Shown: positions 45,980 to 54,668 of the stretch, piece by piece | How the letters are laid out: each line of letters opens with the position of its first letter | Position numbering within the stretch: position 1 is the first letter of the stretch | Origin: Pseudomonas maumuensis | Lineage (GTDB): Bacteria; Pseudomonadota; Gammaproteobacteria; Pseudomonadales; Pseudomonadaceae | Reading direction: 5' to 3' | NCBI RefSeq assembly: GCF_019139675.1 | Contig: NZ_CP077077.1 | Span: 2,542,001 to 2,606,000, forward strand | Length of the DNA: 64,000 nt | Made by a program: the position numbers and the translations under genes | The notes under the pieces: model-generated | Told to the model about the DNA's origin: nothing | The model's database searches: none | The model's input: the letters and a program-made list of their open reading frames with translations, nothing else

Positions 45980-46468
45980 ATGGATACGAAGTTTTTGATT
46001 GTGAGCCCACTTCGTGACAGTTTGCCTCCACGGGAGGACGTGCTTACCCAGGCATGGGGAGAGCTGCCGGTCTCATATGTACTGGATGAAGCAGATCTGA
46101 ACGAAGCCTCTTATATGGACGTCAAGGTGAACAAGTGGGAGGTGAACCCTATTTGGAGCGAGCGCTACGGCCTAGAGCCGTTGATTGGGGTCGAGTTTCT
46201 CAAAGGAGAGAGCTTGAAGGCCTACTTGCAAGAGACCGACCTTGCTCCGGCGGTTGACGTGCGAACACAGAGGCTGATTGTTGTCACATTGGATGAGGAA
46301 GGCCGCAGCGAAATCGATGGACTTTTAACGAAAGCGCTTGTTCGGGTGCTCGCCAAGAGTGGTCAGTGCTACCTGGTTGCGGAAGACCTGACCCCAGTCG
46401 ATGAGCATTATTTTTTGTCGCTACCCTCAGCAGGGGCGCTCAAACGACAGCTGGAACAAGGCTATTGA
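45980..46468 (+). CDS. Hypothetical protein at the right end of the array
   Basis: 162 residues from ATG 45980 (a GTG lies one codon upstream). It starts MDTKFLIVSPLRDSLPPRED; the middle holds YMDVKVNKWEVNPIWSERYG and RLIVVTLDEEGRSEIDGLL. Not recognised. A short frame read from inside repeat J (MFFFKKGLKRLRETGNM) ends overlapping its start, suggesting the tail of a lost upstream gene. Higher GC than the small genes before it; perhaps another immunity gene. Confidence 0.55.
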   Translation: MDTKFLIVSPLRDSLPPREDVLTQAWGELPVSYVLDEADLNEASYMDVKVNKWEVNPIWSERYGLEPLIGVEFLKGESLKAYLQETDLAPAVDVRTQRLIVVTLDEEGRSEIDGLLTKALVRVLAKSGQCYLVAEDLTPVDEHYFLSLPSAGALKRQLEQGY

Positions 46469-46520
46469 GCACCTGCCTCACTTTACTTTATCGGGTCGTC
46501 AAAGCCAGGGCGCCCGGCTG

Positions 46521-46638
46521 TGTCTAGTCCTGAAGTAGGTTTACACCCGTTCAGGTAGGCCGACAGGGCTCAAAACGCCCGATGCACCGCATCGGGCGTT
46601 TTGTTTTTCAGCGCCATATGGGGCCGTTCTGTGTTCAA
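46521..46638 (-). mobile_element. Remnant of an IS3-family transposase end
   Basis: Read leftwards, 46638-46570 encodes RLNTERPHMALKNKTPDAVH then RAF and a stop, the C-terminal end of an IS3-family (IS51-like) integrase, where 'YNTERPH-x-ALKNKTP' is characteristic. The stretch to about 46521 (TGTCTAGTCCTGAAGTAGG) looks like the IS right end. The rest of the element is gone. It marks the border between the toxin array and core DNA. Confidence 0.7.
46572..46608 (+). terminator. Strong rho-independent terminator, bidirectional
   Basis: AAAACGCCCGATGC, loop ACC, GCATCGGGCGTTTT, then GTTTTT: a perfect 14-bp stem with A tract before and T tract after. It lies inside the last codons of the IS3 remnant. 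Confidence 0.8.
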
Positions 46639-46875
46639 CCGAGACAGCTTCGCAGGCGATTTTGCCGTGGCAGCCTCACCGTTCTGGTTTTTTGTATCTG
46701 GAGCAAGGATAAGAATCGGAATTTCCTTATTCCTTGTAGTCCATTTCCGGGGTGCGTGTGGGCACCCCGTGTGCGCCGAGTGCCAACGTCTCGGTCTGTC
46801 AACCCGCGTACAGCTGCCACCCTCTTGTTTGACAGCAAAGTTTGGCGGCTCCATTTCACACGTTGGAGTCAAGAC

Positions 46876-47138
46876 ATGCTGAAGATTGTCCCCGACCCAC
46901 CTTCCCCCAAGACCACGCCCACTTCCTCGAAGACACCCTGGTACGCGCCATCGAGTACGCCTTCTGCGCGCTCACGGTGGCGAACCAGGCCGTGCAGCTC
47001 AAGCCCAGGTCGCCCGGCGCGATCCTGATGCTGGCCGCCGCCCACGAGATGGAAGCAGTGCGCACGTTGCTCGAATCTGCCCTGACCCAGGTACAGCACT
47101 CGGCCCAAGCGCCGGGCGAGCCCCGCACGCTGCACTAG
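46876..47138 (+). pseudogene. Small Pseudomonas-type DUF gene with early frameshift
   Basis: From ATG 46876 (GGAG eight bases upstream) the frame reads MLKIVPDPPSPKTTP, the usual N-terminus of this small Pseudomonas protein family, but then leaves frame. The expected continuation, HFLEDTLVRAIEYAFCALTV, then NQAVQLKPRSPGAILMLAAA and LLESALTQVQ, lies in the -1 frame up to 47138. One base lost or gained near 46915-46921 would restore about 88 residues. Function of the family is unknown. The 236 bases before it hold its promoter region and no gene. Confidence 0.6.
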
Positions 47139-47164
47139 CCGACGACGTTTCAGGGAGATCAATC

Positions 47165-47437
47165 ATGACCACAGACGATGGCAAGACCCAGCTCACACCG
47201 GGCAAGACCCGCTTCTACCAGGGCGAGGGCAAGGATGCCCAACCGCTGTTCTGCATCGAGCCTGGCATCCCTTGCCAGCATGCCCGCGAACAGGCGTCGG
47301 AGCTGATGGACTACGTGCGGCACCTGACCTTGGTCGGGGTGATGGATGAAGACCCGCGAATGGTCTGGGCCGCGCACTACCTCAGTGCCTTGGCCAAGGC
47401 GCTGATGGATGATGCGGAGCTGGGGATGGCGCATTAG
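47165..47437 (+). CDS. DUF3077-type small protein
   Basis: A 90-residue protein, FYQGEGKDAQPLFCIEPGIP then ARE-x-A-S-E-L helix (LMDYVRHLTLVG) and VWAAHYLSALAKALMDD. I recognise it as the DUF3077 type that often sits after the preceding small gene in Pseudomonas. Both are probably in one transcript. Function unknown. Confidence 0.7.
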   Translation: MTTDDGKTQLTPGKTRFYQGEGKDAQPLFCIEPGIPCQHAREQASELMDYVRHLTLVGVMDEDPRMVWAAHYLSALAKALMDDAELGMAH

Positions 47438-47492
47438 CCCACGGATTTCCGCGTCCGCCGGCAGGTGCGGCGCAAGGCCGTTCCCTGCCGGC

Positions 47493-48050
47493 TTATTCTT
47501 CTGCCTGGCGTGACAGATATACCGGCGGCACCTGGTCTACCAGCCAGACACCGTTGTCGGCTTGATAGAACACCGCTCCCGCTGCGCACATGGCCCGCGT
47601 ATCGACCGTGAGCAGCACCGGCTGGCCATAGCGCTTGCCCACCGTCAACGCAGTCTGCGGATCCTCGCTCAGGTGCACATGGTGACGGCTGCCCGGGATC
47701 AGGCCCTGTGTTTCGATGGAGGCCAGGAAGCGGCTGGCTGTGCCGTGATAGAGCAGGGCGGGTGGCGCCTTGGCGACGTGTCGCACTTCGACCTGGGCGC
47801 TGCTGTGGCCTTGGGCGGCGCGGATGCGGCGGCCATCGTCGGAGAGGGTGAAACGGCGCTTGTCATTGGTCTCGACCACTTCATGCAAGGTGTGCAGGTC
47901 GAAGGTATGACCTTGGCGGCCGGCGCCGTGGATCAGCGCGTCGACATTGGCCCAGCCGTCGCGGTCGAGGGTCAGGTCGATGGATTCGGGGGCGTGGCGC
48001 AGGACGTAGCTGAGGAACTTGCTGAGGGCGTCGCGTTGTTTCTGGTTCAC
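47493..48050 (-). CDS. kptA: RNA 2'-phosphotransferase, Tpt1/KptA family
   Basis: A 185-residue enzyme that in eukaryotes moves the splice-junction 2'-phosphate of tRNA to NAD; bacterial substrates are unclear. LSKFLSYVLRHAPESIDLTL is the family N-terminus, and LYHGTASRFLASIETQGLIP, HHVHLSED and GVWLVDQVPPVYL form the ART-like catalytic domain. GTG 48050 was chosen because AAAAGGA precedes it by eight bases and it gives the usual length; an upstream ATG at 48158 would add 36 poorly matching residues. Confidence 0.88.
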   Translation of the reverse strand: MNQKQRDALSKFLSYVLRHAPESIDLTLDRDGWANVDALIHGAGRQGHTFDLHTLHEVVETNDKRRFTLSDDGRRIRAAQGHSSAQVEVRHVAKAPPALLYHGTASRFLASIETQGLIPGSRHHVHLSEDPQTALTVGKRYGQPVLLTVDTRAMCAAGAVFYQADNGVWLVDQVPPVYLSRQAEE

Positions 48051-48174
48051 TGGAAAGGTCCTTTTCCATGGCTTCTGGTCGTTTGGGTCGGGGGCATTCT
48101 CCGGGTTTGGGATGGGCTTCTCAAGTGTGTGCAATGACCTGTGGAAGCGAACCTCCACAGGTGCGTTTGTTACA

Positions 48175-49065
48175 TCAACCCTGACGCAAAGCGTCGAGCA
48201 GCGTCTTCAGTTTGTCGCGGCCCTCGGCATCCAGCCCGAACACCGGTCGCCGTGGCTCGCCTACCGGTAGCCCGGTCATCTCAAGGCCAGCCTTGATGGT
48301 CGCGGGCAAGCCGCCCTTGAGGATGAAGTCGAGCAACGGCAACTGGCGGTAGAACAGCGCCTTGGCCTGTTCCAGCTCACCAGCCTGCACCGCTTGGTAC
48401 AGTCGCAGGTTCAGTTCGGGAATCAGGTTGGCCGCCGCCGTGCACCAGCCCGTGGCCCCGGCCACGAAGGCCTCCAGTGCCAGTGGGTTGCAGCCGTTGT
48501 AGAACGGCACCTGGCCCTCGCCGAGCAGTTGCAGCTTGTGCATGCGCTGGATGTCGCCGGTGCTCTCCTTGACCATGGTCACGTTGTCCACCTCGCGGAC
48601 AATACGCAGGATCAGTTCCACCGGCATGTCGGTGCCGCTGGTGGCCGGGTTGTTGTAGAGCATGATCGGCAGATCGATGGCCGCGCCGATGGCGCGGTAG
48701 TGCTGGACGATCTCGGCTTCGCTGAGTTTCCAGTAGGCCGCCGGTAGCACCATCACCGCGTCGGCGCCGTGCTGCTGGGCGAAGCGGGCGCGGCGCACGG
48801 CGCCGGCGGTGGTCAGGTCGGAGACGCTGACGATGCTCGGCACGCGCTTGCCGATGCGCTCCAGGCTGTACTGGGCGACCTGCTGCCATTCGCTGTCGCT
48901 CAGATAAGCCCCTTCGCCGGTGCTGCCCAGCGGGGCGATGGCGTGGACGCCGCCTGCGATCAGGCGGTCGATGGACTGGCCCAGCGCGGGCAGGTCGAGC
49001 TGCTCGCCGTCGGCGCTGAACGGGGTGATGGTGTAGCCGATGATGCCGTGAAATTGATTAGTCAT
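48175..49065 (-). CDS. DapA-family lyase / synthase
   Basis: A 296-residue dihydrodipicolinate synthase-family TIM barrel. LGSTGEGAYLSDSEW is the carboxylate-binding loop, MLYNNPATSG carries the catalytic Tyr and MVKESTGDIQR the Schiff-base Lys. The start MTNQFHGIIGYTITPF at 49065 is typical. It follows a class II aldolase gene in the same direction with 33 bases between, so both probably act on the same 2-oxoacid pathway. It is not the biosynthetic dapA, judging from divergence and context. Substrate unknown. Confidence 0.85.
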   Translation of the reverse strand: MTNQFHGIIGYTITPFSADGEQLDLPALGQSIDRLIAGGVHAIAPLGSTGEGAYLSDSEWQQVAQYSLERIGKRVPSIVSVSDLTTAGAVRRARFAQQHGADAVMVLPAAYWKLSEAEIVQHYRAIGAAIDLPIMLYNNPATSGTDMPVELILRIVREVDNVTMVKESTGDIQRMHKLQLLGEGQVPFYNGCNPLALEAFVAGATGWCTAAANLIPELNLRLYQAVQAGELEQAKALFYRQLPLLDFILKGGLPATIKAGLEMTGLPVGEPRRPVFGLDAEGRDKLKTLLDALRQG

Positions 49066-49098
49066 TGTGCAAGGCTCCGCAAGCAAGGCGTAAAGGGG

Positions 49099-49881
49099 TC
49101 AGTTCAGGCAATCGGCGTGGCTGCGCAGGGCCTGCCGGGCGTAGTAGTTGAAGGCGGCGCCATGGCGCTTGGGCCGGTCGATCCAGTCGTGGGCGTCGCG
49201 GCCCAGCTCCGGGGCGATCGGCTTGATGGTGCCGGCGGCCATCGCCAGCAGTTGCAGGCGCGCGGCGCGCTCAATCAGCTGGGCATAGACGCAGGCCTGC
49301 TCGATGCTGGTACCGGTGGACAACTGGCCGTGGTGCGAGAGCAGGATGGCGCGCTTGTCGCCCAGGGCGGCGCTGATGATCTCGCCTTCTTCGTTACCCA
49401 CTGGCACGCCCGGCCACGCTTCGAGGAATGCACAGTCTTCGTACAGCGGGCAGAGGTCCATGTGCGAGACCTGCAGCGGCACTTCCAGCATCGACAGCGC
49501 GGCGACGTGGGTAGGGTGGGTGTGGATGATGCAGTTGACGTCGGGGCGGGCGCGGTACACCCAGCTGTGGAAGCGGTTGGCCGGGTTGGGCATGCCTTCG
49601 CCTTCCAGCACTTCGAGGTCTTCGTTGACCAACAGCAGGTTGCTGGCGGTGATTTCGTCGAAACCCAGGCCCAGTTGCTGGGTGTAGAAGGTGCCCGGTT
49701 GCTCGCCACGGGCGCTGATCTGCCCGGCCAGGCCCGAGTCGTGGCCGTTATCGAAGAGAATTCGGCAGGTCAGGGCCAGCTTTTCGCGCACAGTCCACGT
49801 ATTATCGGCAAGCGAGCCTTGCATCTGTGTCAGTGCCTTTTGCACCAGCTGGTCTTTGCTGAGGGTAAGGGTATTGGCCAT
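49099..49881 (-). CDS. Class II aldolase/adducin family protein
   Basis: A 260-residue zinc-dependent fold. HTHPTHVAAL (~119-128) and SHHGQLSTG (~182) supply the metal-binding His residues, and a Glu lies in the LYEDCAFLEAW stretch. The family includes fuculose-phosphate aldolases and decarboxylases. It is the first gene of a leftward pair with the DapA-like lyase and is divergent from a XRE-cupin regulator that likely controls it. Confidence 0.85.
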   Translation of the reverse strand: MANTLTLSKDQLVQKALTQMQGSLADNTWTVREKLALTCRILFDNGHDSGLAGQISARGEQPGTFYTQQLGLGFDEITASNLLLVNEDLEVLEGEGMPNPANRFHSWVYRARPDVNCIIHTHPTHVAALSMLEVPLQVSHMDLCPLYEDCAFLEAWPGVPVGNEEGEIISAALGDKRAILLSHHGQLSTGTSIEQACVYAQLIERAARLQLLAMAAGTIKPIAPELGRDAHDWIDRPKRHGAAFNYYARQALRSHADCLN

Positions 49882-49965
49882 GGGGATCTTTCCTCTGTGG
49901 CGTGATGACGGATGTCAGGGTTGGCTCGCCCCCGAGCTTTGGACGGTGAGGGGGCGAACCATCAG

Positions 49966-50000
49966 ATGACACAAATAATCCTATATGACACAAAGTGTCA
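49966..50000. promoter_or_regulatory. Operator for the XRE-cupin regulator
   Basis: A perfect palindrome TGACACAAAGTGTCA (49986-50000) with an extra half site TGACACAAA (49966-49974) in the divergent gap between the aldolase and regulator genes. The 20-base distance places both on the same face of the helix. Likely bound by the neighbouring regulator. Confidence 0.65.
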
Positions 50001-50035
50001 TGCGCAAGTGCGTTTGTTCGGGAAACCCGCGTCAC

Positions 50036-50578
50036 ATGTCTATCCGACTGAAACTGCTGAGAAAGAAACTGGGCATCACCCTCGAGCTGCTGGCCGATAA
50101 GTCCGGCCTGACCAAAAGCTACCTGTCCAAGGTCGAGCGCGGCCTCAACACGCCGTCGATCGCCGCCGCGCTGAAGCTGGCGCGGGCATTGAACGTCAAT
50201 GTCGAGGAGCTGTTCGATGGCGAGCACGACGGCCAGGCGCGCTACAGTCTGGTGCGCCGCAGTGAGCGCCAGGCGTTGGTGGGTGGTGGCGAGGGGCCGG
50301 GGTATGCGGTGCTGACCTCGCAGGTCGGCCAGCGCAACCTGTTGCCGTTTCTGATCCAGCCGCCGACCGAGTTCAGCGACCCGACCTTCAAGGAACACGA
50401 GGGCGAGGAGTTCCTGTTCGTCCACGAGGGGCAGGTGGAGGTGGACTTTATGAGCGAGCGGGTGCTGCTGGAGGCCGGCGATGCCCTGCATTTCAACGCC
50501 CAGACCCCGCACCGCCTACGTTCGGTCGGCGAGCGCCAGGCGCAGTTGCTGGTGGTGGTGCAAGGCGGCGAAGGATGA
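50036..50578 (+). CDS. XRE-family regulator with cupin sensor
   Basis: A 180-residue regulator: XRE helix-turn-helix (LRKKLGITLELLADKSGLTK, SYLSKVERGLNTPSIAAALK) followed by a cupin_2 domain (~110-178; EFLFVHEGQVEVDFMSERVL, GDALHFNAQTPHRL). Such proteins repress or activate neighbouring catabolic genes on binding a small ligand in the cupin. MSIRLKLLRK at 50036 is the natural start. The AraC gene starts ten bases after its stop. Confidence 0.85.
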   Translation: MSIRLKLLRKKLGITLELLADKSGLTKSYLSKVERGLNTPSIAAALKLARALNVNVEELFDGEHDGQARYSLVRRSERQALVGGGEGPGYAVLTSQVGQRNLLPFLIQPPTEFSDPTFKEHEGEEFLFVHEGQVEVDFMSERVLLEAGDALHFNAQTPHRLRSVGERQAQLLVVVQGGEG

Positions 50579-50588
50579 GGGCGGGGCG

Positions 50589-51401
50589 ATGATCGAGGTC
50601 TCGCGGTTCTGGCGCGATCCGGCATTGCCCTTTGTCGAAGCCCGGCGCGTGGGGGACGGGCGGCAGGTGTGCTACGCCGCCCATTCCCACGAGAGTTTCT
50701 CCATTGGCGTGATCACACGTGGGCGCAGCACTTACCAGACCGGCAATACCCGGTACGAGGTGGCGGCGGGGACCACGGTGCTGATGAACCCCGGCGCGGT
50801 GCATGCCTGCAACCCTATCCAGGGCGAGCCTTGGTCTTATCTGATGCTGTTCGTCGACATGCCGTGGTTGCAAGCCAGAGGTTTCATGCTGCCGGCGGCC
50901 ACCTCGAGCACTTCACCCGACTTGTATGGACGCCTGCTGGCGTTGTTCGCCGGGTTGTTCGAGCCGCAAAGCGATGACCGTGAAGCGCAACTGGAGGCGT
51001 TCTTCGAGGTATTGCCGTATTGCCTGGATGCCACTGCCGCTCGTCGTCCGATGCAGCACCCGCGTCTGGAGATGGCTGCCGCCTTCATCCGCGCCCATCG
51101 CCTGGATCCGTTGACACTGGAGGACATCTGCGTTGCGGCAGGCTTGTCACGGGGCTACCTGATCCGTGCATTCGGCAAACGTTTCGGGCTATCGCCGCAC
51201 GCCTACCTGCTTGACCAGCGGGTGCAGCACGCCCGGGCGCAGTTGCGGGCAGGCAGGCCAATCGCCGAAGTAGCGTTGGAAGCCGGCTTCGCCGACCAGG
51301 CGCACCTGCAACGGGCGTTCAAGCGACATCTGGCGACGACGCCGGGGCACTATCGTGAGGCAAGCGCCTCACACCATCAGATAGACCGCACTGGCCACTA
51401 A
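50589..51401 (+). CDS. AraC-family transcriptional regulator
   Basis: A 270-residue AraC regulator with an N-terminal cupin-like effector domain (AHSHESFSIGVITRGRSTYQ) and two C-terminal helix-turn-helix units (LTLEDICVAAGLSRGYLIRA; IAEVALEAGFADQAHLQRAF). The pairing of this type with a divergent/convergent LysE exporter is common. Its 3' end overlaps the convergent LysE gene by 33 bases. Confidence 0.88.
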   Translation: MIEVSRFWRDPALPFVEARRVGDGRQVCYAAHSHESFSIGVITRGRSTYQTGNTRYEVAAGTTVLMNPGAVHACNPIQGEPWSYLMLFVDMPWLQARGFMLPAATSSTSPDLYGRLLALFAGLFEPQSDDREAQLEAFFEVLPYCLDATAARRPMQHPRLEMAAAFIRAHRLDPLTLEDICVAAGLSRGYLIRAFGKRFGLSPHAYLLDQRVQHARAQLRAGRPIAEVALEAGFADQAHLQRAFKRHLATTPGHYREASASHHQIDRTGH

Positions 51402-51950
51402 CAGTAGCGCCAATCCCCGGTTGAACAGGCGCATCCGCCTCGGCTCCCCCAGGTACTGGCGAATCACGCTCCCCGCCCAAGCCCAACTGGCCACCGAAAC
51501 AAAGCAGATCGGCGCATAGATCCAGGTGAACAGCCACAACAGTTGCTGCTCGCCTGCGGTATAGGCGCCGATTCCGGCCACGGCCGCCAGCCAGGCCTTG
51601 GGACTGAGCCACTGCATGGCCGCTCCCTGCCAGGCGCCGGGCGCCCGCTGCGAGTCGTCGGCGCCTAGCCCGCCATCGTCGCTGGCCAGTTTCCATGCCA
51701 TGTAGAGCAGAAACAGCACGCCGCCCCAATGCAGCAGTCGCGCCAATAGCGGCCAGCGCGAGAGCAACTCGTGAACGCCCAGGCCCACCAGTACCAGCAA
51801 CAGGCAGAAGCCCAGGGTGGCGCCGGCGGCATGTCCGATGCTGGCGCGCAGGCCGTGGCGCGCGCCGCTGCCTAGGGCGACGATATTGACCGGGCCTGGG
51901 GAGATGGAGGCGGCCAGGGCGAAGGCCGCCATGGACAGGGTCAGGCTCAT
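51369..51950 (-). CDS. LysE/RhtB-family amino acid exporter
   Basis: A 193-residue inner-membrane protein with about six segments. SISPGPVNIVALGSGARHG is the LysE signature after the first helix, and AMQWLSPKAWLAAVAGIGAY is the conserved mid loop. It probably exports an amino acid or related metabolite. The start at 51950 (MSLTLSMAAF) matches the family. Confidence 0.88.
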   Translation of the reverse strand: MSLTLSMAAFALAASISPGPVNIVALGSGARHGLRASIGHAAGATLGFCLLLVLVGLGVHELLSRWPLLARLLHWGGVLFLLYMAWKLASDDGGLGADDSQRAPGAWQGAAMQWLSPKAWLAAVAGIGAYTAGEQQLLWLFTWIYAPICFVSVASWAWAGSVIRQYLGEPRRMRLFNRGLALLLVASAVYLMV

Positions 51951-52123
51951 CGGGCGTTTCCTTGTGTGAGTGGTGGAGCGGCTATCCTGGCTTGGGCGGC
52001 GGGGGCGGGTATTGAACAAAAATGCCCATCGAGATCTGTTACAGCTTTTGTAATAGTTTTGCGCTATCAGATATTTCTGCTTCGATTGTAGGATCGCCTT
52101 CCCTATTTTCTATCAAGGTCTAT

Positions 52124-52213
52124 ATGAGCACCTTCGCGGAGCCCCCCAGTCCCTGGCCGTCCCGGCCTTCCTTCCTCCGTCCTCGTGACGCATCCCCTGT
52201 GAGTACCCGCTAA
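52124..52213 (+). CDS. Proline-rich leader peptide before the TerC-CBS gene
   Basis: A 29-codon frame, [20 protein letters not shown] then RDASPVSTR, with seven prolines. AAGG lies five bases before its ATG, a better ribosome site than that of the next gene, and its TAA overlaps the next ATG (TAATG). It therefore looks like a translated leader coupled to the TerC-CBS gene. Its expression is inferred. The gap 51951-52123 shows an AT-rich promoter-like zone near 52035-52080. Confidence 0.5.
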   Translation: MSTFAEPPSPWPSRPSFLRPRDASPVSTR

Positions 52214-53784
52214 TGGAATGGCTAGCCGACCCCACGGCCTGGCTGGGCCTGTTGACGCTTATCGTCCTCGAGCTGGTGCTGGGTATCGACAACCTGGTGT
52301 TCATCGCCATCCTCGCCGACAAACTGCCGCCGCACCAGCGCGACCGCGCTCGGGTAATTGGCCTGTCGCTGGCGCTGATCATGCGCCTGGGCCTGTTGGC
52401 CAGTATTTCGTGGATGGTGACCCTCACCGCACCGTTGATCGAGCTGTTCGGCAAGACCTTCTCCGGCCGTGACCTGATCATGCTGTTCGGTGGTGTGTTC
52501 CTGTTGTTCAAGGCCACCATGGAACTGCACGAACGTCTCGAGGGCCATGTCGCCCAGACCGGCGGCGTCACCCGTCATGCCGCGTTCTGGCCGATCGTGG
52601 CGCAGATCGTCGTGCTTGACGCGGTGTTCTCGCTGGATGCGGTGATCACGGCCGTGGGCATGGTCGAGCAGTTGTCGGTGATGATGATCGCGGTGATCTT
52701 CTCCATCGGCATCATGATCGTCGCCAGCAAGCCGTTGACCCGTTTCGTCAACGCCCACCCAACAGTGATCATGCTGTGCCTGGGCTTCCTGATGATGATC
52801 GGCTTCAGCCTTACCGCCGAAGGCCTGGGCTTCCATATCCCCAAAGGCTACCTGTACGCGGCCATCGGCTTCTCGTTGCTGATCGAGCTGTTCAACCAGC
52901 TGGCCCGTGCCCGTCGCAAGCGCAGCGTGCAGCAGCACCGTCCGTTGCGTGAGCGTACCGCCCATGCCGTGCTGCGCCTTATGGGCGGGCGCCGGGTGGA
53001 GGCCGACGAGGTGGGCGAGGAAATCGCCGACCTGGTCGAGGGTGGCGAAGAACAGGTGGTGTTCGACCGTCGTGAGCGGGTGATGATCAGCGGTGTGCTG
53101 AACCTGGCCGAGCGACCGATCCGCACGGTGATGACAGCGCGGGCCAAGGTCGATGCCATCGACCTGTCGCAGCCAGCCGATAGCATCACCCAGGCGCTGG
53201 TCAACTCACCGTATTCGCGCCTGCCGCTGATCCGTGACGGTCGTATCGAGGAACCGCTGGGCTTCGTGCATAAGAAGGAGCTGCTCAAGGAGCTGCTGTC
53301 CGGCAGTCAGCCCGACCTGGAAGCCCTGGCCCGTGCGCCGCTGAATCTGCTGGAGAGCTTCAGCATCCTCAACGCCCTGGAGCAGATGCGCGGGCAGTCG
53401 ACGCACATTGCCTTCGTGGTCAACGAGTTCGGTGACTTCACCGGCGTGTTGACCATGACCGACATTCTCGAGTCGATTGCCGGCGAGCTGCCGGACGCGA
53501 GCGAGGTCGAAGGGCCGGGGGTGATCGAGGAGGCGGATGGTTTCGTCGTCAGCGGCGCCTTGAACCTGGCCCAGGTCCAGGCGCGCACCGGTTTTGCCGC
53601 CCGTGCCACCGAGGACTACCAGACCCTGGCCGGCCTGGTGATGAGCCTGCTGGATCGCTTGCCGGTGGTGGGCGATCACCTGGCCTGGAATGGCTGGACC
53701 ATGACCGTGGTGGCGGTGGAGGAGCGCCGGGTGCGCCAGGTACGCCTTACACCGAACGCCGACGCTGGCGCAGCAGGTGCTTGA
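52213..53784 (+). CDS. TerC-family membrane protein with CBS pair and CorC domain
   Basis: A 523-residue protein of the YegH/YoaE type. N-terminal TerC domain with seven membrane segments (~1-235; [20 protein letters not shown] and [20 protein letters not shown] carry the paired acidic residues), then two CBS domains (~300-420; [32 protein letters not shown]) and a C-terminal CorC_HlyC domain. Related proteins handle Mn or other metal ions. The ATG lacks a good ribosome site of its own, so translation probably depends on the leader. It overlaps the convergent transporter gene by 38 bases. Confidence 0.88.
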   Translation: MEWLADPTAWLGLLTLIVLELVLGIDNLVFIAILADKLPPHQRDRARVIGLSLALIMRLGLLASISWMVTLTAPLIELFGKTFSGRDLIMLFGGVFLLFKATMELHERLEGHVAQTGGVTRHAAFWPIVAQIVVLDAVFSLDAVITAVGMVEQLSVMMIAVIFSIGIMIVASKPLTRFVNAHPTVIMLCLGFLMMIGFSLTAEGLGFHIPKGYLYAAIGFSLLIELFNQLARARRKRSVQQHRPLRERTAHAVLRLMGGRRVEADEVGEEIADLVEGGEEQVVFDRRERVMISGVLNLAERPIRTVMTARAKVDAIDLSQPADSITQALVNSPYSRLPLIRDGRIEEPLGFVHKKELLKELLSGSQPDLEALARAPLNLLESFSILNALEQMRGQSTHIAFVVNEFGDFTGVLTMTDILESIAGELPDASEVEGPGVIEEADGFVVSGALNLAQVQARTGFAARATEDYQTLAGLVMSLLDRLPVVGDHLAWNGWTMTVVAVEERRVRQVRLTPNADAGAAGA

Positions 53785-54634
53785 AGCCTTCGAGCACCAG
53801 CACCAGTACGGCGGCCCAGATCGGCAGGTAGGTCAGCCACTGGTCGGGGCCTATGGTCTCGCCCAGCAACAGGGCCACGCCCACCAGCAGCACCGGCTCG
53901 ACGTAACTGAGTAGGCCGAACAGGCTGAACGGCAGCAAACGGCTGGCCAGCACGTAGGCGATCAGGGCACAGGCGCTGATCGCCCCGAGCAGCGGGATCA
54001 GGCCGTACAGGCCCGGATGCTCGGCCAGGTCGGTTGCCGACAGCGGGCCCTGGATGACGAAGTACAGGGCCCAAGGCAGTAACAGGCACATGTCGCACCA
54101 CAGGCCGCCCAGGTGGTCGGTGCGGCAACGCCGCCTCAGTACGAAGTAGATCGGATAGCCGATCATCACCAGCAGGGTTTCCCAGGCAAAACTGCCATGC
54201 TGGTACAACTCATGGCCGACCCCGAGCACCGCGAAGCTCACCGCGACCTTCTGCAGGCGCGACAGGCGCTCGCCGTAGACCAGTCGCCCGGTCAGCACCA
54301 TGGCCAGCGGCAACAGGAAGTAGCCCATCGACACCTCCAGGCTGCGCCCGTGCAGCGGCGCCCAGAGGAACAACCACAACTGCACGCCCATCAACCACGA
54401 GGTGCCGATCATGCCGAGCAACAGCAACGGTGTGCGGCGCACCCGCCCGAGCAGCTCGCCGACCCGTTTCCAGTCCCTGGACGCCAGCATGAACAGTGTC
54501 AGGCAGGGCAGGGTCAGCAGGGTGCGCCAGCCGAAGATCTCCTCACCGTCCAGTGGTTTGAGGAAAGAGGTATAGAAGTACATCACGGCGAACAGACAGG
54601 ACGCCATGACCGACGAAAGAATGCCTTTTGACAC
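53747..54634 (-). CDS. rarD: EamA/RarD-family transporter
   Basis: A 295-residue drug/metabolite transporter with ten membrane segments. [20 protein letters not shown] then [20 protein letters not shown] is the RarD N-terminus. The GTG at 54634 was chosen from this homology and from GAGG five bases upstream; the longer upstream frame is low-complexity. Substrate unknown. Confidence 0.82.
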   Translation of the reverse strand: MSKGILSSVMASCLFAVMYFYTSFLKPLDGEEIFGWRTLLTLPCLTLFMLASRDWKRVGELLGRVRRTPLLLLGMIGTSWLMGVQLWLFLWAPLHGRSLEVSMGYFLLPLAMVLTGRLVYGERLSRLQKVAVSFAVLGVGHELYQHGSFAWETLLVMIGYPIYFVLRRRCRTDHLGGLWCDMCLLLPWALYFVIQGPLSATDLAEHPGLYGLIPLLGAISACALIAYVLASRLLPFSLFGLLSYVEPVLLVGVALLLGETIGPDQWLTYLPIWAAVLVLVLEGFKHLLRQRRRSV

Positions 54635-54668
54635 GAATGCCTCGGTAAACGGGAGGTGAGCGGGTGAT

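Noticed and set aside
51951..52212. A yybP-ykoY type manganese riboswitch before the TerC-family gene
   Set aside because: The conserved loop sequences of that riboswitch were not found; the proline-rich leader explains the region better.
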